From Comamonadaceae bacterium (GTDB taxonomy: Bacteria > Pseudomonadota > Gammaproteobacteria > Burkholderiales > Burkholderiaceae_C): a stretch of 54,465 nucleotides of DNA. Positions 25,116 through 34,416 of the stretch are shown here, one piece after another. The notes under the pieces were generated by a model, which ran no database searches, was not told where the DNA came from, and saw only the letters and a list, made by a program, of their open reading frames with translations. The position numbers and the translations under genes were made by a program. The first letter of the stretch is position 1. Each line of letters opens with the position of its first letter. The stretch spans positions 1-54,465 of the forward strand of contig CANGME010000019.1 in NCBI GenBank assembly GCA_947455145.1. The letters are read 5' to 3'.

Positions 25116-26909
25116 ATGTCGAACACTAATTCCGTAAGCAAGCGCAAATTTGACGTCGTCATCGTCGGGGCCGGTGGCTCTGGCATGCGCGCCTCGCTGC
25201 AACTGGCCCGCGCAGGCCTGAATGTGGCTGTGTTATCCAAAGTCTTCCCCACCCGCTCGCACACCGTGGCAGCTCAGGGCGGCATTGGTGCCTCGCTGGG
25301 CAATATGAGCGAGGACAACTGGCACTTCCACTTCTACGACACCGTCAAGGGCTCCGACTGGCTCGGCGACCAAGACGCCATCGAGTACATGTGCCGTGAA
25401 GCACCCAAGGTCGTCTATGAGCTGGAACACATGGGTATGCCGTTTGACCGCAACCCGGACGGCACGATTTACCAGCGCCCCTTTGGCGGCCACACAGCCA
25501 ACTACGGTGAAAAAGCGGTGCAACGCGCCTGCGCCGCCGCAGACCGCACCGGCCATGCCATGCTGCACACGCTGTACCAGCAAAATGTGCAGGCACGCAC
25601 CCAGTTTTTCGTTGAATGGCTGGCCATGGACTTGATTCGCGACGCCGATGGCGACGTGGTCGGCGTCACGGCGATTGAGATGGAAACCGGCGAGACGCAT
25701 ATTTTTGAAGCCAAAACCACGCTGCTGGCCACCGGAGGTGCAGGCCGTATTTTTGAAGCCTCTACCAACGCCTTCATCAACACCGGCGACGGCCTGGGCA
25801 TGGCGGCTCGTGCCGGCATTCCGCTCGAAGACATGGAGTTCTGGCAATTCCACCCCACTGGCGTGCACGGTGCGGGCGTGCTGCTCACCGAAGGATGCCG
25901 AGGCGAAGGCGCGATTTTACGCAACAGCAACGGCGAGCGCTTCATGGAGCGCTACGCCCCCGCCTACAAAGACCTGGCCCCGCGCGACTACGTGTCACGC
26001 TGCATGGACCAAGAGATCAAGGAAGGCCGTGGTTGCGGTCCGAACAAGGACTACATCAACCTCGACATGACCCACCTGGGTGCTGACACCATCATGAAGC
26101 GCCTGCCTTCGGTGTTCGAAATTGGCCACAATTTTGCCAATGTCGATATCACCAAAGAGCCGATCCCCGTCGTGCCCACCATCCACTACCAAATGGGCGG
26201 CATTCCAACCAACATCCACGGCCAGGTCGTCACGCAAAACGCGGCCAATGAGAGCGAAGTCGTCAACGGTCTGTACGCGGTAGGCGAGTGCTCCTGCGTG
26301 AGCGTGCACGGGGCTAACCGCCTAGGCACTAACTCGCTGCTGGACTTGCTGGTGTTTGGCCGCGCGGCGGGCAATCACATCGTAGAGTTCAACAAAACCA
26401 CCACGCACAAAGCCCTGCCCGCCGATGCCGCTGACAAGACCCTGGCCCGAATTGCACGGTTGGACAACGCCAAGGAAGGCGAGTACGCGCAAGTTGTGGC
26501 CGACGACATTCGCGCAACCATGCAACAACACGCCAGCGTGTTCCGCACACAAAAGCTCATGGACGAAGGCGTGGCCAAAATGGCTGCGCTGCGCAAGCGC
26601 GTCAATGCCATCGGCCTCAAAGACAAATCCAAGATTTTCAACACCGCGCGCATTGAAGCTTTAGAGGTTGAAAACTTGATTGAGGTCGCAGAAGCCACCA
26701 TCGTCTCAGCCGCTGCCCGTCATGAGAGCCGTGGTGCACACACCGTGGACGACTACGCCGACACGCCCGAGCACCCCAATGGACGTAACGACGTCGAGTG
26801 GCACAAGCACACGCTGTGGCACAGCGAGGGCAATCGCCTGAGTTACAAGCCGGTTCAAATGAAGCCACTGACTGTCGAGTCCGTGCCCCTCACCATTCGC
26901 TCCTTCTAA
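25116..26909 (+). CDS. sdhA: Succinate dehydrogenase flavoprotein subunit
   Basis: SdhA oxidises succinate to fumarate with a covalently bound FAD. The 597-residue protein shows the FAD-binding start VVIVGAGGSGMRASLQLARA, the covalent FAD histidine in RSHTVAAQGG, the active-site strand QFHPTGVHGAGVLLTEGCRG with catalytic Arg/His residues, the GANRLGTNSLLDLLVFGRAA segment and the C-terminal domain ending LTIRSF. Nothing is missing. Confidence 0.98.
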   Translation: MSNTNSVSKRKFDVVIVGAGGSGMRASLQLARAGLNVAVLSKVFPTRSHTVAAQGGIGASLGNMSEDNWHFHFYDTVKGSDWLGDQDAIEYMCREAPKVVYELEHMGMPFDRNPDGTIYQRPFGGHTANYGEKAVQRACAAADRTGHAMLHTLYQQNVQARTQFFVEWLAMDLIRDADGDVVGVTAIEMETGETHIFEAKTTLLATGGAGRIFEASTNAFINTGDGLGMAARAGIPLEDMEFWQFHPTGVHGAGVLLTEGCRGEGAILRNSNGERFMERYAPAYKDLAPRDYVSRCMDQEIKEGRGCGPNKDYINLDMTHLGADTIMKRLPSVFEIGHNFANVDITKEPIPVVPTIHYQMGGIPTNIHGQVVTQNAANESEVVNGLYAVGECSCVSVHGANRLGTNSLLDLLVFGRAAGNHIVEFNKTTTHKALPADAADKTLARIARLDNAKEGEYAQVVADDIRATMQQHASVFRTQKLMDEGVAKMAALRKRVNAIGLKDKSKIFNTARIEALEVENLIEVAEATIVSAAARHESRGAHTVDDYADTPEHPNGRNDVEWHKHTLWHSEGNRLSYKPVQMKPLTVESVPLTIRSF

Positions 26910-26921
26910 GCGGGAACTTCC

Positions 26922-27626
26922 ATGACTAAACGCACTTTCCAAATCTACCGCTACGACCCGGATACCGACGCAAAGCCCTACATGCAGACCATCGAGGTCG
27001 AACTCGATGGCACAGAACGCATGTTGTTGGACGTGTTGATGAAACTCAAAGCCGTGGACCCGAGCATCTCGTTTCGCCGCTCCTGCCGTGAAGGCGTGTG
27101 CGGCTCTGACGCGATGAATATCAATGGCAAAAATGGTTTGGCCTGCCTGACCAATATGCTCTCGCTCAAAGGCACCATCGTGCTAAAGCCGCTGCCCGGT
27201 CTGCCGGTGGTGCGTGACTTGATCGTGGACATGACGCAGTTCTTCAAGCAGTACAACTCGATCAAGCCCTACCTGATCAACGACAACCGACCACCCGAAA
27301 AAGAGCGCCTGCAAAGCCCTGAGGAGCGCGAAGAACTCAACGGTTTGTACGAGTGCATTTTGTGCGCATCATGCTCGACCAGCTGCCCCAGCTTCTGGTG
27401 GAACCCGGACAAATTCGTCGGCCCTGCGGGTCTGCTGCAAGCCTACCGATTCATTGCCGACAGCCGCGATGAAGCCACTGCGGATCGCCTGGACAACCTG
27501 GAAGACCCCTACCGCCTGTTCCGCTGCCACACCATCATGAATTGCGTCGATGTTTGCCCCAAGGGTTTGAACCCAACCAAGGCCATTGGCAAGATCAAAG
27601 AGATGATGGTGGCACGGGCGATTTAA
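26922..27626 (+). CDS. sdhB: Succinate dehydrogenase iron-sulfur subunit
   Basis: SdhB passes electrons from FAD to the quinone site through three Fe-S clusters. The 234-residue protein has the [2Fe-2S] motif CREGVCGSDAMNINGKNGLA, followed by the final cluster Cys, and the ferredoxin-like motifs CILCASCSTSCPSFWWNP and CHTIMNCVDVCPKGLNP for the [4Fe-4S] and [3Fe-4S] clusters. It follows sdhA by 12 bases. Confidence 0.98.
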   Translation: MTKRTFQIYRYDPDTDAKPYMQTIEVELDGTERMLLDVLMKLKAVDPSISFRRSCREGVCGSDAMNINGKNGLACLTNMLSLKGTIVLKPLPGLPVVRDLIVDMTQFFKQYNSIKPYLINDNRPPEKERLQSPEEREELNGLYECILCASCSTSCPSFWWNPDKFVGPAGLLQAYRFIADSRDEATADRLDNLEDPYRLFRCHTIMNCVDVCPKGLNPTKAIGKIKEMMVARAI

Positions 27627-27646
27627 GTTCGGCATTAAAAATACCG

Positions 27647-27925
27647 ATGAACGATGAACGGATTGAAGAAAGAGCCCTGAGCAAGCTGAAATGGCGCTGC
27701 CGCCGGGGCCTGCTGGAGAACGACATCTTCATCGACCGTTTTTTCCGGAAATACGAATCCTCGCTGACTGTTAGACAGTCCGAAGGTTTGATGGCCTTGA
27801 TGGACTTGAGCGACAACGACTTACTTGACCTGCACCTAGGTCGCCAGTCGCTGATACAAGTCAATGCGAAGCTGGATCGCGCCGAAGTCCATGAAGTTTT
27901 GAAAATGTTAAGAGAACCCATCTGA
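27647..27925 (+). CDS. sdhE: FAD assembly factor SdhE
   Basis: SdhE (YgfY/Sdh5) promotes covalent attachment of FAD to SdhA. The 92-residue protein carries the conserved RRGLLENDIFIDRFF stretch, equivalent to the RGxxE motif needed for flavinylation, and is all helical. The true start is the ATG at 27647 (MNDERIEERALSKLKWRCRR); the 35 codons before it overlap the end of sdhB in another frame. It lies between sdhB and gltA, the usual position in betaproteobacteria. Confidence 0.95.
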   Translation: MNDERIEERALSKLKWRCRRGLLENDIFIDRFFRKYESSLTVRQSEGLMALMDLSDNDLLDLHLGRQSLIQVNAKLDRAEVHEVLKMLREPI

Positions 27926-27934
27926 AAGGCCCCC

Positions 27935-29245
27935 ATGAAACTCGCAGATAACAAAGCCACCCTGTCGTTCAGCAACGGCGCACCCAGCATCGATCTGCCC
28001 ATGTACCAAGGCAGCGTCGGCCCAGATGTCGTTGACATTCGCAAGCTCTACGGTCAAACCGGCCTGTTCACTTACGACCCAGGCTTTCTCTCCACCGCCT
28101 CTTGCCAGTCGGCCATTACCTACATTGATGGCGACAAAGGCGAGCTGCTTTACCGCGGCTACCCCATCGAGCAATTGGCTACCCAGTGTGACTTTCTGGA
28201 AACCTGCCACTTGTTGCTCTACGGCGATCTGCCCAATACACAAGCCAAGGCGGACTTCACCAAGCGCGTGACCAACCACACTATGGTCAACGAGCAAATG
28301 CAGTTTTTCCTCCGCGGTTTTCGCCGTGACGCGCACCCCATGGCTATCATGACCGGCTTGGTGGGTGCCCTGTCGGCCTTCTACCATGACAGCACCGACA
28401 TCAACAACCCAGAGCACCGTGAGATCTCCGCCATCCGCTTGATTGCCAAGATGCCAACGCTGGTCGCCATGGCCTACAAGTACAGCGTGGGCCAGCCCTT
28501 CATGTACCCCAAGAACAACTTGAGCTATGCGGGTAACTTCCTGCACATGATGTTCGCCACGCCTTGCGAAGAGTACAAAGTCAGCCCCGTGCTTGAGCGC
28601 GCCTTGGATCGCATCTTCATCCTGCACGCTGACCACGAGCAAAACGCATCCACCTCCACCGTGCGCTTGTGTGGCTCCTCTGGCACCAACCCGTTTGCCG
28701 CCATCGCCGCAGGTGTCGCCTGCCTGTGGGGCCCAGCCCATGGCGGTGCGAATGAAGCCTGCTTGAACATGCTCGAAGACCTCCAGCGCCAAGGCGGCGT
28801 GGCCAAAGTGGCTGAGTTCATGGAGAAGGTCAAGGACAAAAACTCCGGCGTCAAGCTCATGGGCTTTGGTCATCGTGTATACAAAAACTACGATCCCCGA
28901 GCCAAGCTCATGCAAGAAACCTGCAAAGAAGTGCTGGCCGAACTGGGTCTGGAAAACGACCCCCTGTTCAAGCTGGCCATGGCGCTGGAAAAGATCGCCC
29001 TGGAAGACGACTACTTCGTCTCGCGCAAGCTCTACCCCAATGTGGACTTCTACTCCGGCATCGTGCAGCGCGCCATCGGCATCCCGACCGGCCTGTTCAC
29101 TGCTGTGTTCTCCCTGGCCCGTACCGTGGGTTGGATCGCTCAGCTCAACGAGATGATCAGCGACCCCGAATACAAAATCGGCCGCCCCCGTCAGCTCTTC
29201 ACAGGCGACGCACACCGCGAAGTCAAACCGCTGGCCAAACGCTGA
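27935..29245 (+). CDS. gltA: Citrate synthase (type II)
   Basis: GltA condenses acetyl-CoA and oxaloacetate into citrate. The 436-residue enzyme is the hexameric type: N-terminal small domain (ADNKATLSF, Cys region [20 protein letters not shown]), catalytic histidines in [12 protein letters not shown] and [10 protein letters not shown], and the catalytic Asp near the end in the segment [13 protein letters not shown]. It closes the sdh operon, nine bases after sdhE. Confidence 0.98.
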   Translation: MKLADNKATLSFSNGAPSIDLPMYQGSVGPDVVDIRKLYGQTGLFTYDPGFLSTASCQSAITYIDGDKGELLYRGYPIEQLATQCDFLETCHLLLYGDLPNTQAKADFTKRVTNHTMVNEQMQFFLRGFRRDAHPMAIMTGLVGALSAFYHDSTDINNPEHREISAIRLIAKMPTLVAMAYKYSVGQPFMYPKNNLSYAGNFLHMMFATPCEEYKVSPVLERALDRIFILHADHEQNASTSTVRLCGSSGTNPFAAIAAGVACLWGPAHGGANEACLNMLEDLQRQGGVAKVAEFMEKVKDKNSGVKLMGFGHRVYKNYDPRAKLMQETCKEVLAELGLENDPLFKLAMALEKIALEDDYFVSRKLYPNVDFYSGIVQRAIGIPTGLFTAVFSLARTVGWIAQLNEMISDPEYKIGRPRQLFTGDAHREVKPLAKR

Positions 29246-29248
29246 TCT

Positions 29249-29641
29249 GTGGATTTCATCCCCAGTGCCGATGAGCTTAAACGTATCACGGCATCCACCT
29301 CAGCCACTTCAACCCTCTCACCGTGCAGTTGCGGCCTGGGCCCCTGCACGGGCTGGGAGAGCCTGAGCGAAGACCGCTGGCCCCAAGCCAGCGTTTCGCC
29401 TCTGGGCACGCTGCGCGACCCGGACATTTACGAGCCTACCTTTGAGGAACACCACCCCGAAGGCACACGCTACGCATCTGCCACCGCGCCGGTGGCCGTC
29501 AAGTTCTTCCCCTACAACCGCGCTGAGGTCTGGCACTGCACACAATGCCAGCGGAACTTGATGCGCTACACCGAATTTGGTGGCTACTACGTTGATCACC
29601 GCGTGCGGGAACTTGGCGTCCATCTCACGATCACCGATTGA
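29249..29641 (+). CDS. Conserved-looking Cys-rich protein of unknown function
   Basis: I do not recognise this 130-residue protein. It starts with GTG three bases after the gltA stop and so is probably read from the same transcript. Visible are two cysteine clusters, CSCGLGPC near residues 26-33 and CTQCQRN near 98-104, which together could make one zinc-binding site. Between them is an acidic, proline-rich stretch (PDIYEPTFEEHHPEGTRY), and the C-terminal part ends in a compact YVDHRVREL segment. There is no signal peptide or membrane helix. Base use resembles its neighbours, so it looks native. It separates gltA from leuC, whose start is 56 bases downstream. Confidence 0.8.
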   Translation: MDFIPSADELKRITASTSATSTLSPCSCGLGPCTGWESLSEDRWPQASVSPLGTLRDPDIYEPTFEEHHPEGTRYASATAPVAVKFFPYNRAEVWHCTQCQRNLMRYTEFGGYYVDHRVRELGVHLTITD

Positions 29642-29697
29642 AGAATAAAATAGACGACCAACCGAACACCAGTAACAGGCACACCTAGGAACACGAT

Positions 29698-31149
29698 ATG
29701 GGACGCACTCTTTACGACAAAATCTGGGACGAGCACGTCGTCCATTCTGAAGAAGACGGCACTGCCATCCTCTACATCGACCGCCATTTGGTGCACGAAG
29801 TCACCAGCCCGCAAGCCTTTGAGGGTCTGCGCCAAGCGCAGCGCAAGGTGTGGCGCATCAGCTCCATCGTGGCCACCGCGGATCACAACACGCCCACCAC
29901 TGATTGGAATCTGGGCTACGACGGCATCACCGACCCCATCAGCAAAGAGCAAATTACCACGCTGGACAGCAACATCAAAGAATACGGCGCGGCCGCCTTC
30001 TTTCCGTTTTTGTCCAAACGTCAAGGCATCGTGCACGTCATTGGCCCTGAGAACGGCGCCACCCTGCCCGGCATGACGGTCGTGTGCGGTGACTCTCACA
30101 CCTCTACTCACGGCGCCTTTGGCGCGCTGGCGCACGGCATTGGAACCAGTGAAGTGGAGCACGTGCTGGCCACGCAAACTCTCTTGGCCAAGAAGGCTAA
30201 AAACCTGCTCATCCGGGTGAACGGCACTCTTACCAAAGGCTGCACCGCCAAAGACATCGTGCTCGCAATCATCGGAAAAATTGGCACGGCAGGCGGCACG
30301 GGCAGCACCATTGAATTCGCCGGTTCAGCCATCCGCGCGCTCAGCATGGAAGGCCGCATGACTGTATGCAATATGGCCATCGAAGCCGGTGCACGTGCGG
30401 GCCTGATTGCGGTGGATGACAAAACGATTGAGTACGTCAAAGGTCGCTTGCTCTCCCCTGGCACCGACCCCATCAGTGGTAAATTCATCGGCGGTGTGGA
30501 GTGGGATCAAGCTAGCGCCTACTGGAGCACCTTGCACTCCGACGCCGACGCCCACTTCGACGCCGTCGTGGAGTTGGACGCCGCGCAAATCTTGCCCCAA
30601 GTCACCTGGGGCACCTCGCCCGAGATGGTGCTGGGCATTGATGCCCGCGTGCCCGACCCGGACAAAGAAAAAGACGACAACAAGCGAAGTGCCATTGAGC
30701 GCGCCCTCACCTACATGGGCCTGCAGCCCGGCAAGGCGTTGAACGATATTTTTGTGGACAAAGTCTTCATTGGCTCGTGTACCAACAGCCGCATTGAAGA
30801 CATGCGCGAAGCCGCTGCGCTGGTGAAAAAACTAGGCCTCAAGGTAGCCAAGAACGTCAAGCTGGCGCTGGTTGTGCCCGGCTCAGGTCTGGTCAAAGAG
30901 CAGGCCGAGCGCGAAGGCCTGGACAAGATTTTTGTGGCGGCAGGCTTTGAGTGGCGCGAGCCCGGATGCTCCATGTGCCTGGCCATGAACGCCGACCGGC
31001 TGGAACCCGGCGAGCGCTGCGCCTCCACCAGCAACCGCAACTTCGAAGGCCGTCAGGGCGCGGGTGGCCGCACACACCTGGTCAGCCCTGCCATGGCTGC
31101 CGCCGCAGCCGTGCACGGCCATTTTGTTGACATCCGTAAATTCGCATAA
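29698..31149 (+). CDS. leuC: 3-isopropylmalate dehydratase large subunit
   Basis: LeuC with LeuD isomerises 2- to 3-isopropylmalate in leucine synthesis. The 483-residue aconitase-family protein has [20 protein letters not shown], and the [4Fe-4S] cysteines in [13 protein letters not shown] and [10 protein letters not shown]. The substrate-specific segment near residue 30 ([12 protein letters not shown]) matches LeuC. It begins the leuC-entericidin-leuD-leuB-asd run. Confidence 0.98.
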   Translation: MGRTLYDKIWDEHVVHSEEDGTAILYIDRHLVHEVTSPQAFEGLRQAQRKVWRISSIVATADHNTPTTDWNLGYDGITDPISKEQITTLDSNIKEYGAAAFFPFLSKRQGIVHVIGPENGATLPGMTVVCGDSHTSTHGAFGALAHGIGTSEVEHVLATQTLLAKKAKNLLIRVNGTLTKGCTAKDIVLAIIGKIGTAGGTGSTIEFAGSAIRALSMEGRMTVCNMAIEAGARAGLIAVDDKTIEYVKGRLLSPGTDPISGKFIGGVEWDQASAYWSTLHSDADAHFDAVVELDAAQILPQVTWGTSPEMVLGIDARVPDPDKEKDDNKRSAIERALTYMGLQPGKALNDIFVDKVFIGSCTNSRIEDMREAAALVKKLGLKVAKNVKLALVVPGSGLVKEQAEREGLDKIFVAAGFEWREPGCSMCLAMNADRLEPGERCASTSNRNFEGRQGAGGRTHLVSPAMAAAAAVHGHFVDIRKFA

Positions 31150-31172
31150 GTAATTACTCATAGGAAATGATG

Positions 31173-31301
31173 ATGAAAACAACTATCGCTCTGATAACAC
31201 TGGCCTTGACGTTTTCCCTATTGGGTTGCAATACCGTTAAAGGTGTCGGTCAAGACCTCCAAAAAGCCGGTGAAAAAATTGAAGGTGCTGCGAAAAAATG
31301 A
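31173..31301 (+). CDS. Entericidin-like small lipoprotein
   Basis: A 42-residue gene sits between leuC and leuD. The protein starts [19 protein letters not shown], a signal peptide ending in the lipobox LLGC, followed by a short amphipathic tail ([18 protein letters not shown], then GAAKK) typical of the entericidin A/B family. Entericidins are small lipoproteins; EcnB of E. coli acts as a bacteriolytic toxin and EcnA as its antidote, but here only one gene is seen. The third of three in-frame ATGs is chosen because AGGAA lies six bases upstream. Its stop overlaps the leuD start (ATGA), so leuD translation is coupled to it. Confidence 0.88.
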   Translation: MKTTIALITLALTFSLLGCNTVKGVGQDLQKAGEKIEGAAKK

Positions 31302-31948
31302 AGCCATTCACACTACACAAGGGTCTGGTCGCCCCCATGGACCGCGAGAACGTCGATACCGACGCCATCATCCCCAAGCAATTTCTGAAGTCCATCCGCA
31401 AGACCGGCTTTGGCCCCAATTTGTTTGACGAGTGGCGTTACCTGGACGCGGGCTTCCCCGGTCAAGACCCGACCAGCCGCATGCCTAACCCCGACTTTAT
31501 TTTGAATCAACCTCGTTACGCGGGCGCATCCGTCTTGCTGGCGCGCAAGAATTTCGGCTGCGGTTCCTCGCGTGAACACGCGCCCTGGGCGCTGGATCAG
31601 TACGGTTTTCGCACCATCCTCGCCCCCAGCTACGCCGACATTTTTTTCAACAACAGTTTTAAAAACGGCCTGCTGCCCATCGTCTTGCCTGAGTCCACCA
31701 TCAGCCAGTTGTTTGATGAATGTCTGGCCTTTCCCGGCTACACATTAACGGTGGATCTGGAGCGCCAAGTGATCGTGAAACCGCAGGGCGAAGAAATTCC
31801 GTTTGCCGTGGAAGCCTTCCGCAAATACTGCCTGCTCAACGGCTTTGACGACATCGGCCTGACCCTGCGCCAGTCCGACAAGATCGCCGCCTTTGAAGCC
31901 CAGCGCTTGGCGCAAAAGCCTTGGCTGGCGCACAGCATTGCATCCTGA
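31298..31948 (+). CDS. leuD: 3-isopropylmalate dehydratase small subunit
   Basis: LeuD is the swivel subunit that completes the isopropylmalate isomerase active site with LeuC. The 216-residue protein has [20 protein letters not shown], the [13 protein letters not shown] motif and the [18 protein letters not shown] segment. Its start overlaps the entericidin stop by four bases and the complete family N-terminus is present. Confidence 0.98.
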   Translation: MKPFTLHKGLVAPMDRENVDTDAIIPKQFLKSIRKTGFGPNLFDEWRYLDAGFPGQDPTSRMPNPDFILNQPRYAGASVLLARKNFGCGSSREHAPWALDQYGFRTILAPSYADIFFNNSFKNGLLPIVLPESTISQLFDECLAFPGYTLTVDLERQVIVKPQGEEIPFAVEAFRKYCLLNGFDDIGLTLRQSDKIAAFEAQRLAQKPWLAHSIAS

Positions 31949-31972
31949 AAATTCGAACGAAAAACAAAGACC

Positions 31973-33046
31973 ATGAAAATTGCAGTTCTACCCGGTGACG
32001 GCATCGGCACCGAAATCGTCGCTGAGGCCATCAAAGTCCTCAAAGTACTCGACCTCCCCTTCGAGATGGAAACCGCTCTGGTCGGCGGTGCTGCCTATGA
32101 GGCGCACGGCCACCCCCTGCCCGAGTCCACCCTCAAGCTCGCCCAAGCGTCTGACGCGGTGCTGTTTGGCGCGGTGGGCGACTGGAAGTACGACACGCTG
32201 GATCGCCCGCTGCGCCCTGAGCAGGCCATTTTGGGTCTGCGCAAAAACATGGGCCTGTTCGCCAACTTCCGCCCCGCCATTTGCTACAAACAATTGGTGG
32301 ATGCCTCCAGCCTCAAGCCCGAGTTGGTGTCGGGGCTAGACATTCTCATCATCCGCGAGCTGACGGGTGACATCTACTTTGGCCAGCCACGCGGCCGCCG
32401 CATTGCCACCGACGGACATTTCCCCGGCGCGGACGAAGCCTTTGACACCATGCGCTACAGCCGCCCGGAGATTGAACGCATTGCCCATGTGGCCTTCCAG
32501 GCCGCCATGAAGCGCGACAAACGTGTGACCAGTGTGGACAAAGCCAATGTGCTGGAGACTTTTCAGTTCTGGAAAGACATCGTTTCTGAGGTCGGCTTGC
32601 AGTACCCCGAGGTGACGCTGGACCACATGTACGTGGACAACGCCGCCATGCAACTGGTGCGCGCGCCCAAGCGCTTTGACGTGGTCGTCACCGGCAATAT
32701 GTTTGGCGACATTCTGAGTGACGCCGCCGCCATGCTGACCGGCTCTATCGGCATGTTGCCATCGGCCAGCCTCAACTCAAAAAACCAGGGCCTGTACGAG
32801 CCCAGCCATGGAAGCGCGCCCGACATCGCGGGCAAAGGCATTGCCAACCCACTGGCCACCATTTTGTCGGCGTCCATGATGTTGCGTTTCTCGCTGAACC
32901 AAGTTGCAGCGGCAGACCGGATTGAAGTCGCTGTATCAAAGGTACTCGATTCGGGCCTGCGCACGACCGACATCTGGTCTGAAGGCACGACCCGTGTGGG
33001 TACAGCTGATATGGGCGATGCCGTGGTGGCCGCACTTGCAAAGTAA
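31973..33046 (+). CDS. leuB: 3-isopropylmalate dehydrogenase
   Basis: LeuB oxidises and decarboxylates 3-isopropylmalate with NAD. The 357-residue enzyme has [15 protein letters not shown], the substrate loop LFANFRPA, the [14 protein letters not shown] motif that is typical of LeuB (unlike the RENTEG of the tartrate enzyme at 611-1696), the [20 protein letters not shown] signature and [14 protein letters not shown]. It follows leuD by 24 bases and precedes asd by 12. Confidence 0.98.
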   Translation: MKIAVLPGDGIGTEIVAEAIKVLKVLDLPFEMETALVGGAAYEAHGHPLPESTLKLAQASDAVLFGAVGDWKYDTLDRPLRPEQAILGLRKNMGLFANFRPAICYKQLVDASSLKPELVSGLDILIIRELTGDIYFGQPRGRRIATDGHFPGADEAFDTMRYSRPEIERIAHVAFQAAMKRDKRVTSVDKANVLETFQFWKDIVSEVGLQYPEVTLDHMYVDNAAMQLVRAPKRFDVVVTGNMFGDILSDAAAMLTGSIGMLPSASLNSKNQGLYEPSHGSAPDIAGKGIANPLATILSASMMLRFSLNQVAAADRIEVAVSKVLDSGLRTTDIWSEGTTRVGTADMGDAVVAALAK

Positions 33047-33058
33047 TTAGGTGAAATT

Positions 33059-34186
33059 ATGAAATTAGTGGGATTGGTGGGTTGGCGTGGCATGGTCGGT
33101 TCGGTCTTGATGGACCGCATGCAGGCCGAAGGTGACTTTGGTTTGATTGAACCCTTGTTTTTCTCGACGTCTAACGCGGGTGGCAAAGCCCCCGCGATGG
33201 CCAAGAACGAAACTACATTGCAAGACGCGTTCAACATCGACGCGCTCAAGCGCTGCGACATTATCATCACCGCCCAGGGTGGCGACTACACCAGCGAGGT
33301 GTTCCCCAAGCTGCGTGCCGCAGGCTGGACTGGCCACTGGATCGATGCCGCCTCCACGCTGCGCATGAACGACGACGCGGTCATCATACTGGACCCGGTC
33401 AACCTCAACGTCATCCAAGACGCGTTGGCCAAGGGCGGGAACAACTGGGTTGGTGGCAACTGCACGGTCAGCTGCATGCTGATGGGCGTGGGCGCGCTGT
33501 ACAAGGCGGGCTTGGTGGAGTGGATGAGCACGCAGACCTACCAAGCGGCCAGTGGCGGCGGCGCGCAGCACATGCGCGAGCTGCTTACGCAGTACGGCAC
33601 GCTCAACGCGGAAGTCAAAGCCCTGCTGGACAACCCGAAAAGCGCCATCCTGGAAATTGATCGCAAAGTCATCGCCAAGCAGCGGAACTTGAGCGCCGCT
33701 GAAACAGCCAACTTCGGCGTACCCCTGGGTGGCTCGCTGATTCCCTGGATCGACAAAGATCTCGGCAATGGGATGTCCAAAGAAGAATGGAAGGGCATGG
33801 CTGAGACCAACAAGATCCTCGGCCAGGGAGCAGGCTTTGGCACCACAGCAATCCCCGTGGACGGCTTTTGCGTGCGCGTGGGCGCCATGCGCTGCCACAG
33901 TCAGGCCTTGACCTTCAAGCTCAAAAAAGACGTACCCTTGGCCGACATTGAAGCGATGATCGCTGCCGACAACGCCTGGGTCAAAGTCGTCCCCAACACC
34001 AAAGAAGCAACCATCCAAGACCTGACCCCGGTTGCAGTCACCGGCACCATGACGATCCCCGTGGGCCGCATCCGCAAGCTGGCCATGGGCCCAGAGTATG
34101 TCGGCGCATTCACCGTCGGTGATCAGTTATTGTGGGGAGCCGCTGAGCCACTGCGTCGCATGTTGCGGATTTTGCTAGGGGCTTGA
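33059..34186 (+). CDS. asd: Aspartate-semialdehyde dehydrogenase
   Basis: Asd reduces aspartyl phosphate to the semialdehyde used for lysine, diaminopimelate, threonine and methionine. The 375-residue enzyme has the NADP start [13 protein letters not shown], the catalytic Cys135 in GGNCTVSC and the histidine-containing [14 protein letters not shown] segment. An AGGTG site sits close upstream. It is the last clear gene of the leu run. Confidence 0.97.
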   Translation: MKLVGLVGWRGMVGSVLMDRMQAEGDFGLIEPLFFSTSNAGGKAPAMAKNETTLQDAFNIDALKRCDIIITAQGGDYTSEVFPKLRAAGWTGHWIDAASTLRMNDDAVIILDPVNLNVIQDALAKGGNNWVGGNCTVSCMLMGVGALYKAGLVEWMSTQTYQAASGGGAQHMRELLTQYGTLNAEVKALLDNPKSAILEIDRKVIAKQRNLSAAETANFGVPLGGSLIPWIDKDLGNGMSKEEWKGMAETNKILGQGAGFGTTAIPVDGFCVRVGAMRCHSQALTFKLKKDVPLADIEAMIAADNAWVKVVPNTKEATIQDLTPVAVTGTMTIPVGRIRKLAMGPEYVGAFTVGDQLLWGAAEPLRRMLRILLGA

Positions 34187-34416
34187 TCGCTTCAACGATC
34201 AGGCAGGGACAACTTCAAAGGGCTTTTCGTTGTGAATTGACAACAAATCTGGATTTACAAAATGTTGCCCGACGCCCTCTGAAACTTAAGTAATTTCTTA
34301 GCTTGTCAGGCTAACATAGTGATGTTATGGTGCTTTTTCGCTTTTTAATGTCTCAGCATTAACGACGAGTTTGTGAAAAGCACTGGCCGTTCGCCCGTAA
34401 ATCGGAGAGTAATAAA
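34187..34416. other. Intergenic gap before fimV
   Basis: No gene is visible in these 230 bases. The only structures are a TGATCG/CGATCA inverted repeat right after the asd stop and an ACAAC...GTTGT fold at 34209-34233 without a T tract. The second half is AT-rich and probably contains the promoter of the fimV transcript, but I cannot pick one with confidence. Confidence 0.5.

Noticed and set aside
29642-29697. Leucine attenuator before leuC
   Set aside because: The 56-base gap has no leader peptide with Leu codons and no terminator hairpin.
34209-34233. Terminator after asd
   Set aside because: An ACAAC/GTTGT fold with an inner AAAG/CTTT can be drawn, but there is no T tract and the stem has mismatches.
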